Below, one piece after another: positions 46,189-57,504 of a stretch of DNA of 64,000 nt. The notes under the pieces were generated by a model. That model searched no databases. It was not told where the DNA came from and saw only the letters and a program-made list of their open reading frames with translations. A program made the translations under genes and the position numbers. Origin of the DNA: Adineta ricciae (taxonomy: Eukaryota; Rotifera; Eurotatoria; Adinetida; Adinetidae); contig CAJNOJ010000157.1 in the NCBI GenBank assembly GCA_905250025.1, positions 183,215-247,214 of the forward strand, written 5' to 3'. The first letter of the stretch is position 1, and the number at the start of each line of letters is the position of its first letter.

Positions 46189-46730
46189 TTGCACAAACGG
46201 CGTCAAAAAACATATCTTTTTATAGAAAGTTTGTGTTTACCCTACGTCCTCTGATGTTTCGTCGATTTAGTTTTTTCAATAAAATATTGATCTTCTTCTC
46301 TCGTCATTGTTGTACACAGAACAGAGTATTATTTCAAAAATTGGCCATAACTTATGATATTTGCGTAATGACATAGGAATTATAAAATCAGATAAAAACA
46401 TTCTCAGTCTCTTAATCCTGATATTGTAGTTCTGTTAGAAGAATATCATGTTTCAAATTCAAAATATTATCTGCAAATAATAATTACTCATTGAATTTGA
46501 TTCTATTCTTTTTCACGTATATACGCAATCTTTGTGCAAGTGGTTATTCTTACACGCGCATGATGACCTTGACGAAGAACGAAGGAAAACAAATGTCGAT
46601 ATAAAGAAAGTAAATGTGTGGAGAAATGGGAAGGCTCTATTTTTTTTTGAGTGTTCCCGGAGACGGAAGTGAGTCGTGCTACTTTATATTTGTTACTTCT
46701 TGTAGAATAACAAAATATTGTCATAAAAAT
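46189..46730. other. Intergenic, nothing recognised
   Basis: Contains an AATAAAATA poly(A)-like signal near 46280 for the EGF gene. No other element. Confidence 0.4.
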
Positions 46731-48818
46731 ATGAATGAATACGATAAAAATCATCAAGAAATCTCTTCTGAGTCTCTTGAGTCGAAGTTAAATCAACTGA
46801 ATTTATCTTCATCATCATTTGATGTGAATTCTAACGATGATGATGAAGAACAGATTCCAGTATCGATTGATTCTCCAACAATCCCTCAACCATTAAATGC
46901 ATCACACCAAACCGAGTACGATTCATTCGCTGAGCAAAAAGTAAATATTTGTTTTTGATTTCTTAGTTGTAAATCGACTTCATCGTCAGAATTTGGAGTT
47001 GATTGGAGCAATCGCGCATGTCCTACATCACATTGTTGGTTTCCTGTTGATTCGAATGGTTCATCGACAAACATATCTGAGTCTAATTCAAATCTAAAAT
47101 CAAAACTTTTGTGTTGTGAAACATGTGGTTTGACTGTACATTCGCATCGATTAACAAATTCAAAAGTAATAACAAGTGATTTTCCTTCACCTTGTCGTCC
47201 ATCATTTGTCGATGTTAATTCGAATTCATCGGACTATGACAAACATTTCTGGTGTCAAGAGAACACTCTTCCAACCCCATGTCTCATTTGTCAACGAACA
47301 TCGGTCACAGCGACATTATTCGCACATGGAATCGATCAGTTATCTTCAATGTCTGCTTCAGATATTGCTAATGAATTTACATCGATTTTCAGTTCGAAAC
47401 CAGGAAATTTTATGCAGAAATTATCTGAATCATCTGGTGGAATTGTTTGTCTTTGGTGTTCACGGAGTTATCATCATTCATGTTGGGAACGTGTTACTAA
47501 TAAAGATGATCAAGTTCATTGTGATTATGGAATATTTCGGTAAATTTTTCGGAAAAATATCTTTGAATTTCTCGTACTTGTTCTATTTTAAAGAAATATT
47601 ATTGTTCGTCCACAATGGTTGACTCGTTCTCTTCAATCTCCTCTTGGTTTTCGAGCTCGATTACCTGATAATCTATCGTCAGATTCGTTCCCGTACACAC
47701 CTGTTCTTTTCTTTATCAATAAACGTTCAGGTGGACAAGTTGGTGAGAAAATTTATCGGGAACTTCTACGAAAATTCAATCCACGTCAAATATTTCTTCT
47801 CGAAAACAATGATACCATCACTCGAGCACTCGACATGTATTCTGCATTACCAAATACTCGTATTTGTGTTTTTGGTGGTGATGGTACAGTCGGATGGATT
47901 CTCAATCGTCTAGCCGAGATTTATCCTGAGAGAAAGAATCCACCCGTAGGCATTTGTCCCTTAGGAACAGGTAATGATCTTTCACGTGTCTTAAATTGGG
48001 GTGGTGAATACGAAGCAAAACAACTCGTACAAACATTAATCAATCTTCCTCAATCGAAAGTAGTGACACTTGATCGATGGAAAGTCGAATTAGAACAATT
48101 CGATATGTCAAGACAGAATTTATCGACAAATAACGATCGTGGAAATGATTCTCCTATTACTCGCGTGTTTCAAACTTTATTTAAACAACCACCGAGATTT
48201 GCACTTGAAATTCATCGAGATTCTTATGAACAATATCATGCATTACCAAATTCACGGTTCATTAATTATATGAGCTTTGGTTTTGATGCTGCCATTGCTC
48301 TGAATTTTCATGATCAACGTACGCGCAATCCGGAAAAGTTTTCTTCGCCCTTGAAAAATAAATTCATGTATTTAAACGAAAGTTGTAAATATTTAGATGA
48401 ATTTACTCGAGCGAATTTGTGGAATCTTAGTTCATATATTCGTTTGATATGTGATGGTCAAAATTTGACAAATGCAATGCGTGATTGTCATACATTAGTC
48501 ATACTCAATATTTCTGGATATGCAGCGGGTGCAAATCCATGGGGAAATACAGGATCAACTATGTCAAGTGATTTATTCGATCGACAAGATTTTGGTGATC
48601 GGAAAATCGAAATTGTCGGATTGACTACTGCACATATGGCTGCTATACACATGGGTTTTCGTGGTAATCGAATCGCTCAATGTAATCAAGTACGTATTGA
48701 ACTTTGTTATCCAATGACAGCACAAATGGATGGTGAACCATTTTATCTACCCGCTTCGACAGCTGTTAACATTAGTCATGCTGGTCAAGTACTTGTATTA
48801 AGTAATGACAACAAATAA
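46731..48818 (+). CDS. Diacylglycerol kinase with C1 domain
   Basis: Three exons (46731-46915, 46967-47539, 47594-48818) give 660 aa with phases matched. The first intron uses the donor GTACGA at 46916; the GTAAAT at 46941 would leave only 26 bp. An acidic Ser-rich N-terminus is followed by Cys/His-rich C1-type elements (HCWFPV, CCETCGLTVHSHR, CLICQRTS, CLWCSRSYHHSCW). The catalytic domain has PVLFFINKRSGGQVG, the ATP-binding FGGDGTVGW (about residues 346-354), PLGTGNDLSRVLNWGG, and the accessory domain with FINYMSFGFDAAIALNFH, LVILNISGYAAGANPWG and a C-terminal QMDGEPF. There are no EF hands, PH or SAM domain, so it is closest in layout to the epsilon/theta-like simple types. Reaction: diacylglycerol plus ATP to phosphatidic acid, at membranes. 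Confidence 0.93.
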
Positions 48819-50348
48819 ATCATCGACATGTAATCACTTGTGTGTACGGTTTATTTATATTCTTCTTTGCACACACTCCACTGAACATGTGACTTTGCTT
48901 TCTATTTATTTTTTATCTAAGATAATCAAATATCGAGTTTATTTTGCTTTTGCATGTGTTTTTCATAGTTTATTACCGAAAAGAAAAACCTATCGAAGGA
49001 ATAGATACGCTTGAGAAAAAAAAACCAATTAATTCAGTGATATTCTATAGGTACATCAAGCGATGAATAATAAACGATGAGTAAATATTCCGATGAATAA
49101 AAACAAGCATAATCATCGAAAAGACAATGCTCAGTTGATGATTGTTTTTTACATTGATGGATACTGAGATTGTGATTTGCACAAAGAAACAGAAATGCAT
49201 GAAATTTATTAATAAAAATGACGACAGTTTTGTTATCTAATGTTCACGAAAAATCACAGCTTATGAGAATTCATACGTTCATTTGTAATAACTCAAACAA
49301 GAAAAAAGAAATCTTCCGTTTTTTTTAATTTAAAACGTGAAGCGACTGAATAAATAAATGGAGTTTATGAGATTTTCTTGAATTAAATTGACAAGATATG
49401 AATTCAACGATTTATTTATTCAAACAAATTTCAGATTAATCGAAAGAAAATCTTCTATTTAATATTTTAATATCTCAATGATTGATTTATTTCCTCGACA
49501 AAAACATTTCTACACAAATAAATAACATTTCGTTTCATTATGACTTAATCTCTAAAAGAATAATAGTGTAACGAAATATCTTCTTACCAATGTCTCATGT
49601 AATCACTCATTGACATCACCCATAGATGATCTTTTCCATTCACCGCATTCTTATTCGACAGTTCTTCAGTCATTTGCATATTATAAGACACTTGAAAATG
49701 CTTTTAATTTATTGATTTAATGAAGTAACATTCATATCTAATACAATAATGATAACAAATAAATATTGGAGTTTGTTGTTTGTTATCAATCGTATAATTA
49801 TCACTCTGATACTTTTTATCCTTTTAGGAAAATTTTTGAAATACAAATAGATAATCAACAAATAATTCGATGAATTGGATTGTTATTCTCGACATGAATT
49901 TCTTCTTCTCATTGAATATTCCAATTACTCAATTAAATGTACTTCAGAAAAAAAAGAATATGATCGATACAAATGATTTGAAGAAGAGATAGTAAATCAA
50001 TTCAAAGATAATCATAACATATTTATAATAGTTGTTTCTCTTGTTGATGATTGTCTTCAAAACGGATCTTATTTTCACATAGAATGGAAACAAAACAGAT
50101 TCGCCACTAAATTTCAATTGATAATAAATAGCAGAACAGTTGACTAAAACACATCTATGGAAGGAAAAAAAGGATTTTTTTGTATTTTTTTTGAATAACG
50201 GAATTTTAGGAATGAAAAAAAAGATAAACAGCATTTGAGAACCCATCACCTACTAATTAGAAAGAGGAAAAGTAAATTTTCTATTGAGAAAGTGTCACAT
50301 TGAATATCGATGAAATTCGAATATTTTTCTTTCAAAAGATCGATATTA
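48819..50348. other. Intergenic, nothing recognised
   Basis: 1.5 kb of AT-rich DNA between convergent genes, so it holds two 3' ends. No gene supported. Confidence 0.5.
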
Positions 50349-50953
50349 TTATCCACTGCATGAAGTTGGAAGAACATTTTGAGGAAATTGACCAGCAACA
50401 TTTCCAGCAGAGATATAATTAGCAACAGCAATACATGTTGTACCGGCTGATGTACAACAAACACCAATACCAAATGAAGTTGTCGATTTCCAAACTAATT
50501 GAGTAAAATGTCCTGTTGCTGACGAGAAACCAGGTGAAGCAAAATTGTAAGAACTTATTTCACTATACCATGCAGCAACTGGATCGGCACCTAAAATAAA
50601 AAATGACATTTCTATTTTGAATTATTTCTTTATTTACCATTTAAAGAACTTGTAGTCATTGGACTTGATGAACTAATTTGCCATAAGTTTTCTCCTAATG
50701 CTTGTCCTTGATACGTATTTCCGCTATGAGCAAAAGTATTTGTATCGCATAATTTCTGAGCATAAGTTTGTGCGATTTTTTTCAAATTTTGATCATAGGT
50801 CAATGCAGGAGCACAATGAGATGTACGATATGTATTTGTTGCATCTAATGCTTGTTGTTCGAATGTAGTAAGTGAAGTACTACTACTACTACTTTTTGTA
50901 CCTATGAGAACAAGAATGATCTCAATATTCAATAGAAAAAAACAATAAAACAT
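50349..50953 (-). CDS. Secreted CAP-superfamily (PR-1/SCP) protein
   Basis: Two exons (50953-50638 and 50590-50349) with a 47-bp intron give 185 aa with phase 1 matched. Signal peptide MFYCFFLLNIEIILVLIG, then a Ser/Thr-rich start. CAP domain: LTYDQNLKKIAQTYAQKLC, FAHSGN (first His), LGENLW (Glu), ATGHFTQLVWKST (CAP1 motif with second His), and a C-terminal VANYISAGNVAGQFPQNV. The His/Glu/His set that binds divalent metal in CAP proteins is present. The compact form without extra domains resembles plant PR-1 and yeast Pry more than animal CRISPs. Extracellular; lipid or sterol binding is known for some members, but the role here is unknown. Confidence 0.87.
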
Positions 50954-51063
50954 GTTTTTATTTGAATATGTCGATCAGAATCAGTTGATTATAAAAAAGA
51001 AATTATTCATTACTGTCTCGTATGTTGTATCTATTCTGATTTGAATCTTGTAGAACTAAAATG

Positions 51064-51174
51064 TTAAGATGTCGGTGAAACAACTGCTTATACATGTTGA
51101 CTCTCTCTCATGACGTCACATTTATAATGAGAGAGAACCAACATGTACAAGCAGTTGTTTGATCAACATCTTAA
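51064..51174. repeat. Long imperfect palindrome, 48-bp arms
   Basis: Left arm 51064-51111 and right arm 51127-51174 are reverse complements at 42 of 48 positions by my alignment, separated by a 15-bp loop. It begins TTAAGATGT and ends ACATCTTAA. It could form a strong hairpin or cruciform. It lies 111 bp upstream of the CAP gene start. A MITE or hairpin regulatory element are both possible; no target-site duplication is visible. Confidence 0.88.
51111..51118. promoter_or_regulatory. CRE-like TGACGTCA at palindrome tip
   Basis: A perfect CREB/ATF consensus octamer overlapping the end of the left arm and the loop of the palindrome. It could be chance, but its position upstream of the CAP gene is suggestive. 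Confidence 0.4.
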
Positions 51175-51734
51175 TACTAATTTGTTTCTGATTTGATGAC
51201 TTTGTTTTTAACAATAAAACATGTCTAATTAGACCGTGATACAATTTGTAACATTCTGTCGTCCGGAAGTTTTTCCATTTTGTTATGATGACCAAAAATT
51301 ATTACATAGTTGCTTTCATTGGCAAATAGAGTGACTGTTACGGTTAGTTTTTGATGATTGATTTAGAAAAGAGCGACTTATTGTGATCGTTTTTTTTCCT
51401 ATGTTTATTTTCTTTGAGGAAATCTCAAACCTTTCGTCTATTGTTTATGTGTTCACTGAAAAGTGGATTTCTGCATTTCCATAACTTGTATAACTGACTA
51501 ATAGTTTACTTTATTCGCTTTTGTTTGCAAATGTTTGCAAAAGAGAATCACGGAGAGCTCGTGATTGGATCACAAAGCATAATATCGGTACTAAAACCGA
51601 TAAAAAATGTATAGGTAACATTCCAAATTTAAAAAATACTAAAAGTACTCATTTCATCGGTGTAGTTATGAAAAGAAAGAGTAACTATGATTCCTATCGA
51701 ATTAGAATTCAATTTGAAGTAAATGATGACCTAC
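51175..51734. other. Intergenic, nothing supported
   Basis: A plus ORF at 51521-51760 (basic, 79 codons) has no recognisable feature and overlaps the better-supported minus exon. Not called. Confidence 0.35.
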
Positions 51735-52013
51735 CGTCTACTGCATTGTTGCTCAAATAGAGAGGAACCAAAGAAACGACGAGTACAACTGGAATTGATA
51801 CTAAAGCCAAGCAGAGGAATGCCCCAACGCCTATCATAGCTTCTTTTGTTCCAAATATCCTGAAAAAAAAGGAAAAAACACGAAATACAGCATAGAATTT
51901 TGTGATTAGTTTGAAAAGGCATCATAATATTAGTTGTAGTGAATAGACGAAAGTGATCGGCGATCTTACGAGGGTACTTGCATTGTATCACGTTGTGCAT
52001 TAAGATTTGTCAT
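51735..52013 (-). pseudogene. 5' part of a small TM-protein gene, downstream exons not found
   Basis: Exon 1 (52013-51970) starts MTNLNAQRDTMQVPS. A donor GTAAGATCG and acceptor TTTTTTTTCAG join it in phase to exon 2 (51859-51735), IFGTKEAMIGVGAFLCLALV plus SIPVVLVVSLVPLYLSNNAV, a clean TM segment, ending at a donor GTAGGTC. The longer continuous minus ORF reads through the intron. I cannot find a next exon within 700 bp, so this is either a broken gene or one with a distant exon. N-cytosolic type II layout resembles the starts of bdelloid surface proteins. Confidence 0.4.
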
Positions 52014-52923
52014 GTTTTACTGTTTGCAACTTCTATAGTACAGTTTTTCTTGTCGGAAAAGAGGGCAATGAGTGAAGAAATATAATTTTGGACGGTTCTT
52101 CCGAGACCCTTTATTTTCTAAAGGTGAAATCAACATTTCTGCTCTATTATATATGACTGACATGTTTTAATTAACATAATTGTTGTGTTCCACGAGTTTC
52201 TATCTCAACAAAAATGTTTACTTTTACAGTTATTATTGATATTCTCGATTTTTATTGTATAACAGGCTGAATTAGCAGTGAGAAACTTTGTTTAACGATC
52301 CCACTCGTCACTAACTCATCTGGAACACTTTCTTAAAGACCTTTTATAAATAAAATCCTATTCATTTCATAAATCTCGTTTCTTTTTATCACATTTGCAG
52401 GCAGTTTCATGATTAATCAACTCAATTGGAGTTATCCAATGGATAAATATTGAATAGATAAATGCTAATCATCATTTAATTGTTTATTAATCTCTAAAAT
52501 GAAACATCTTTCATTTCTATATCGATTTCGAGCGAAAGTCGTTGTTATTTTTCATCGGAGTAAGTATTATTGTGTAGATCTTCTCTTTCTGAACTTGAAA
52601 TTTTTCGTTTCTAAGTAAATTCAACGATCCAACACAACGTTAAACTTCAATTGCTGTTCATTCATTGAGTTCATTTGAATATGAGTTACATATTGTCACG
52701 TCTAAAACAAATACTTCCTCTTTTTGGAGAACTCAAGAAGGTGAGAATTGAAAAGATATTCAATTACAACGAGTATCAAAGTTTTGTTTATCAGACGTCA
52801 AAAAAAGAATTCATTGTTCTATTTGAAAAGTTTATTGTTGAAAATGTTACACACCACGACATCAAACGTTAACACGTCAGAGCGAGATCTTTTTATCTTT
52901 TTTCTTCAGATTTCTGTACATCG
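52014..52923. other. Intergenic, nothing supported
   Basis: AT-rich. An ORF at 52675-52872 ends just before the NHL relic and has no recognised features. Confidence 0.35.
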
Positions 52924-53823
52924 ATGGTCAACAAGCAAAGTACAATGTGTTACTTGTGCAAAAGACAAAGGTACAGTTCAATGTCACGGATGTTCACAAT
53001 CATTCTGTTTCAAACATTTAACTGATCATCGACAACAACTCAGTCAACAATTCGATGAAATTCAAATGACACGAGATCTTCTTCGTCAAACACTCACAGA
53101 ATATTCCAACAACTCACAAAAACATCCACTCATCAACGAAATCGACCGATGGGAACAACACTCGATCAATCTCATTAGAAAAACAGCTGAAGAAGCGAGA
53201 CAAAAGATGAAAAAACATACAACTGAGCACTTATCGAAGATGGAGAAGAATCTAAATGACTTAACAAAACGGCTGAGAGAAGGTCGAGGAAATGATGACT
53301 TTGTGGAAATAGATCTTCAACAATGGAATCAACAACTGACTCAAATTAATGAAGAATTGATGAAACCAACAAATATCAAAGTGAAACAAAGTTCAACACC
53401 GCTGATAACAATGATCAATGTTGAAATATTTGATAAGAGTGAGGATAAAATACTTCTTTTTCATCGTTCGATGATTCTCTTACAGATCTGAGTTCACATA
53501 AAAATATTGTTTCGCTTTTTGTAGACATGACAAATATCAGCGCAAAGACGAAATGGATGCAGAATGATGTGACAGCCAATTAACATGTGCAATGATGGGA
53601 ATCAGACCATCTACGTTGTGTTGCTGATACTGATAATCATCGTGTAGTGGAATGGAAGAAAGGTGCAACGACTGGTCGGATAGTGGCTGGTGAAAATGAA
53701 AAAGAACAGGAAATAGATCAAGTGTTGAATCCATTGAGTTTGTCATTTGATGAAGAAAATAACTTCTATGTGAATGATCTTTCTAATAATCGAATTGAAA
53801 AGTAAAATGTTGATGTGAAATGA
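52924..53823 (+). pseudogene. B-box/coiled-coil/NHL gene copy 1, decayed
   Basis: The B-box (CVTCAKDKGTVQCHGCSQSF) and coiled coil up to about 53440 are intact and nearly identical to 59657-60092. However, the start region has lost bases, so its ATG (52924) is out of frame. After the intron (acceptor TTTTTGTAG near 53524), the NHL part has an in-frame TAA within the first repeat and frameshifts. It then jumps from the end of blade 1 (GRIVAGENEKEQ) straight to blade 6 (LSFDEENNFYVNDLSNNRIEK), with blades 2-5 deleted. Homologous recombination between propeller repeats would explain the deletion. Confidence 0.85.
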
Positions 53824-56628
53824 ATGATAAGTGATGAGAATGAGAATTACATACACAGACAATATTTGTGTATTTCTGATCATTTCTTCTTTGATCTCAT
53901 TGACATATATGATTGGAGAAAAGCGTTTTGTTTTATCCAAAAAGTATAATCAACGTTCTTTCACCTTTGCAAATCACAGTGGTTCAATGAGAACACAATG
54001 GAAACAGAAAAAGATTAATTTGAAAGAAAAGTAAGGATCGAATGAGTACAGAAAATCTTCATAAGAAGATTTGAGATATCCTTGAAAATTCCATTCCCTA
54101 TATGTAAAATCGCTTTAAGTACAAAACTTGTATTTCATTTAATTTCAAATCTAATGGAATAACTTTGTACTTTACGAATGTTATTATTTGAAACATATTT
54201 TATTAAAATAAGAGATCTACTCCCATCACAGGTCTATGAATATTAAACTTGTTGAATGAGAAACGGATAACTCGGGAGTTTGAGTTGCCCATATTTGGTT
54301 TGAATGAAAATGAAAAGTTGAAATTGATGTTAAAGATGAACTCATAATAGAAATATTTGAGAAATATAATTATAAAGAAAAGACTTGAACATACATCGAT
54401 TATGAAAACAAAAGAAAAAAGCAGAAGTTTGAAAAATATTTAATAAAATTCTAAGCTAAAAGAAAATATGAAGAATAACAACATTCATTTTTATTTGATT
54501 TTCTTCAAAATATGAAATTGATTTTTCCATCACATTGATATTTATTTTTAAAACATCAATCAATAACTTTTCATGTTTTTCGTAACTTCTATTTTATGAT
54601 AAATCCAAATTCAACGATATTTTTTCTGATAAATTGTAATTTTATCAAAAATATCCAATACTTTTTTTTCGAAATAAATTCATAGAATTCTCTGGATGAT
54701 GTACATAATTCTTGATCGATTCGTTACAAAAAAGAAACGTTTAGAAGTATTTTCAAAAGAAAAGTATTCGTATTGAAATCAAATAGATTTTTCTTCGTTT
54801 AGAAATTCAAGTGAAATTATATATAATTATAACGATTTCATTTCTTTCTCAACAAAATCTTACCGAATAATTTCATCAATCATTTGTGGTATAAAAATAT
54901 AAAATTTCTCCGAGAATCTTATCTTCATTTTAATAACAATCAATTAATGTGGAAGTTCATAATTATACATTGAAATGAATGGAAATATATCGTTTTACTT
55001 GAATATACACATGACTATAAATAAATCTATTCATAACAAGTCTCATTTTCTAAAAAGAAATAAAGAAATGCATTTCATTTTGACATTTCTTCAAGTTTGA
55101 CTTGTGGTTTTTCTTATGAAACGATGACAAACAAGAGAATTTGTATTCAAAATCTGCTAAAACAACATCTGAATTTTGATTGAGAAAATGTGAAATAAAG
55201 AAATAATTCTCATTGTAAATCGATGTACATTTTTAACATATTCTTATCGATATAATTGAAATCTTTGATATTTATTCGTTGTGTATTGATAAGAAAATGT
55301 CTCGAATAAAATAGAACACTTTTCGTTTTCTTTTTTTTCTTCTCTGACATTCCATCACGTACACAAAGAAATTCTCTTCTGTATCATTTCGTATATAACA
55401 AATTTCTTTTTCGATTTCATTTTTATTGATCCACAGATTCGTCGATTAATTAATGTACAAAAACATTTCGAAAAATATTTATTTGTGTAACAACTTGAAA
55501 TAAAAAGGCAAAAGTCAATGTGCTTTCGATCTGTTGAGAGTTGACAAACCTTTTGATGATTCTCTTTACAAAAAAGGAAGTTGATCCAAAATAAAGAGAC
55601 GAGTAATTGTCAAGTTAACTTCCTCTATTTTGCAGATATTTACTTAATGTTGATGTTGAAGAATACAGAACTCGACATGAAAATGCAACAGATGAGAAAT
55701 ATTATTCTGATATAATTTATAGGCCCATCAACATTGTAAAAAGAATCATATGATCACAGTAGGGGGTAAAGATATGTTTGTATCTTCAGTTACACAAAGA
55801 TATAGACAAATAAAAAACAAGAACTCAAATTACTAAACAAAACCAACAAAGGAATTGAGCGAATTGAATACAAAACAATGATGTTTTGAAATACGAACTA
55901 TAATTGCAAATGACAGATATGTACGTAAGAATGTGTCATTGATTGAATTAAAACAATAAAAAAAGGAAAAACAAAAGCGATCGAATACAAAAAAGAATGA
56001 AGATGACATTGATTGATAGAAAAGGGTAAATCTTAATGTCATCGACAAAGATAACACAATGTGTAGACAAGGAATAGAATAATGATGAAGAATTTTTTGT
56101 CATTGTAGAATTCCAATGGGAAAAAATATTTGAAAAAAAAAGCTCTAAGAATGTGTTCGTATAGCGAAAGAACTTAGAAAATGACTAATACGATAAAAAT
56201 AATAAGCAAATCCATCGATGCATCGTCTGAAGTTGATTCACTTGTGTTGTTCAGTGAAGAAAATCATCAACTCTGAAAAAAACACAAATCTTCTTTACAT
56301 ATTTCTCAATCTCGAAACAACATTCAATGAGAATCAATATGATCGACACTGTGAATATGTAAAGAGAAAAACAGAACGATTAATCAGCGTTCTTTTACGA
56401 TCGGATGAGATGTACTTTCACATATCTGAATAGACACTTTTCTCATTCATTCGAGTGATTCAGATAAAGAAATTCTGATGTTTGACGTCGAAATAAGTTG
56501 TTTACTTATAACATTTTACGGTATTTATTGTCTGATAAATGATAAAGTATTAGAAAATTAACGTCCTATTCCAATCTTCCACTAAAAATACGATTTATTT
56601 TGAAAAAGATTATTATTTGAAATTCAAA
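53824..56628. other. Long AT-rich intergenic region, no gene supported
   Basis: 2.8 kb of AT-rich DNA with only short low-complexity ORFs (53831, 55833 minus, 56218). Nothing recognised on either strand. Confidence 0.5.
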
Positions 56629-57504
56629 TCAAACTGTATCGTCATTCTGTTTAACAATCTGATAAGGTTTCTTTTCAGGTAATTGAACATCACCATCTTG
56701 ATGATCATGTGATTCATGTTTTGCTAAATATAAATACCAATATAAAAATCCAACAAAAAATCCACCACCGACTATATTTCCCAATGTCACTGGTAATAAA
56801 ACACGTAAAATATATTTTCCAACCGAAAGCTTTGCACCGAGTATCATTCCCATTTGAACTGTGAACATATTTGCGATTGAATGTTCAAAACCAACGGCAA
56901 TGAAAAGACTAATTGGTAAATAAATTGCAAGAATTTTTGAACTAACTTCTCGTGCACTTGTCGCTAAACATACAGCAAGACAAACGAGCCAATTTCCTCC
57001 AATACCTCGGATAAACATTTCATGCCATTCAGTATTACCCTTCGCTTCGGCATAATGTTGGGCATATGAACGATATGGATCATATTTGAGAAGACCGGCA
57101 TAATACACAAAGACAAATTGAAAGATTATGCAACCGAGCATATTTCCACAATATGAAACGACCCAAGATTTTAAAAGTTGAAGCCATGTAGTTTTTTTAT
57201 TTAATGTTGAAACGATAAAAATCATTGTATTACCAGTAAATAATTCTACACTAGTAAGAAGAACTAAAACTAAACCCACGGGGAATACTAAGGCTTGAAT
57301 TGTTTTATGAATACTTGTACCAAATTGATCACGTAGCGGAAGACTTCCACCGCCAATAGTTAATAAAAATAAACCGGCAAATGAAAGTAACATACCGGCT
57401 AGAATTGATTTGATTATTGTGTGGTCGATTCTCTGTTTGGCTTTTTTTATTCCAATATTGGATAAATTCTCAAAAGTTTCATAAATATTATAACAGTCCG
57501 ACAT
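56629..57504 (-). CDS. Formate/nitrite transporter (FNT) family channel
   Basis: A single-exon ORF of 291 aa. It has the FNT signatures in order: SILAGMLLSFAGLFLLTIGG (TM1), ALVFPVGLVLVLLTSVELFTGNTM (TM2 with the broken-helix ELFTGN loop), SWVVSYCGNMLGC, GIGGNWLVCLAVCLATSA (TM4), FIAVGFEHSIANMF (the conserved pore His, His208) and PVTLGNIVGGGFFVGFLYWYLY (TM6). The C-terminal tail is His/Asp-rich. FNT channels form pentamers that pass formate, nitrite, lactate or hydrosulfide with a proton; the substrate here is unknown. FNT genes are common in bacteria, fungi and protists but not usual in animals, so transfer is likely. Confidence 0.9.
   Translation of the reverse strand: MSDCYNIYETFENLSNIGIKKAKQRIDHTIIKSILAGMLLSFAGLFLLTIGGGSLPLRDQFGTSIHKTIQALVFPVGLVLVLLTSVELFTGNTMIFIVSTLNKKTTWLQLLKSWVVSYCGNMLGCIIFQFVFVYYAGLLKYDPYRSYAQHYAEAKGNTEWHEMFIRGIGGNWLVCLAVCLATSAREVSSKILAIYLPISLFIAVGFEHSIANMFTVQMGMILGAKLSVGKYILRVLLPVTLGNIVGGGFFVGFLYWYLYLAKHESHDHQDGDVQLPEKKPYQIVKQNDDTV

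Noticed and set aside
46916-46966. GTAAATATT at 46941 as the DGK exon-1 donor
   Set aside because: It would leave a 26-bp intron and a phase clash. GTACGA at 46916 gives 51 bp and the correct frame into the C1 domain.
51521-51760. Basic 79-codon + ORF
   Set aside because: No recognisable domain and it overlaps a better-supported minus exon with splice sites.
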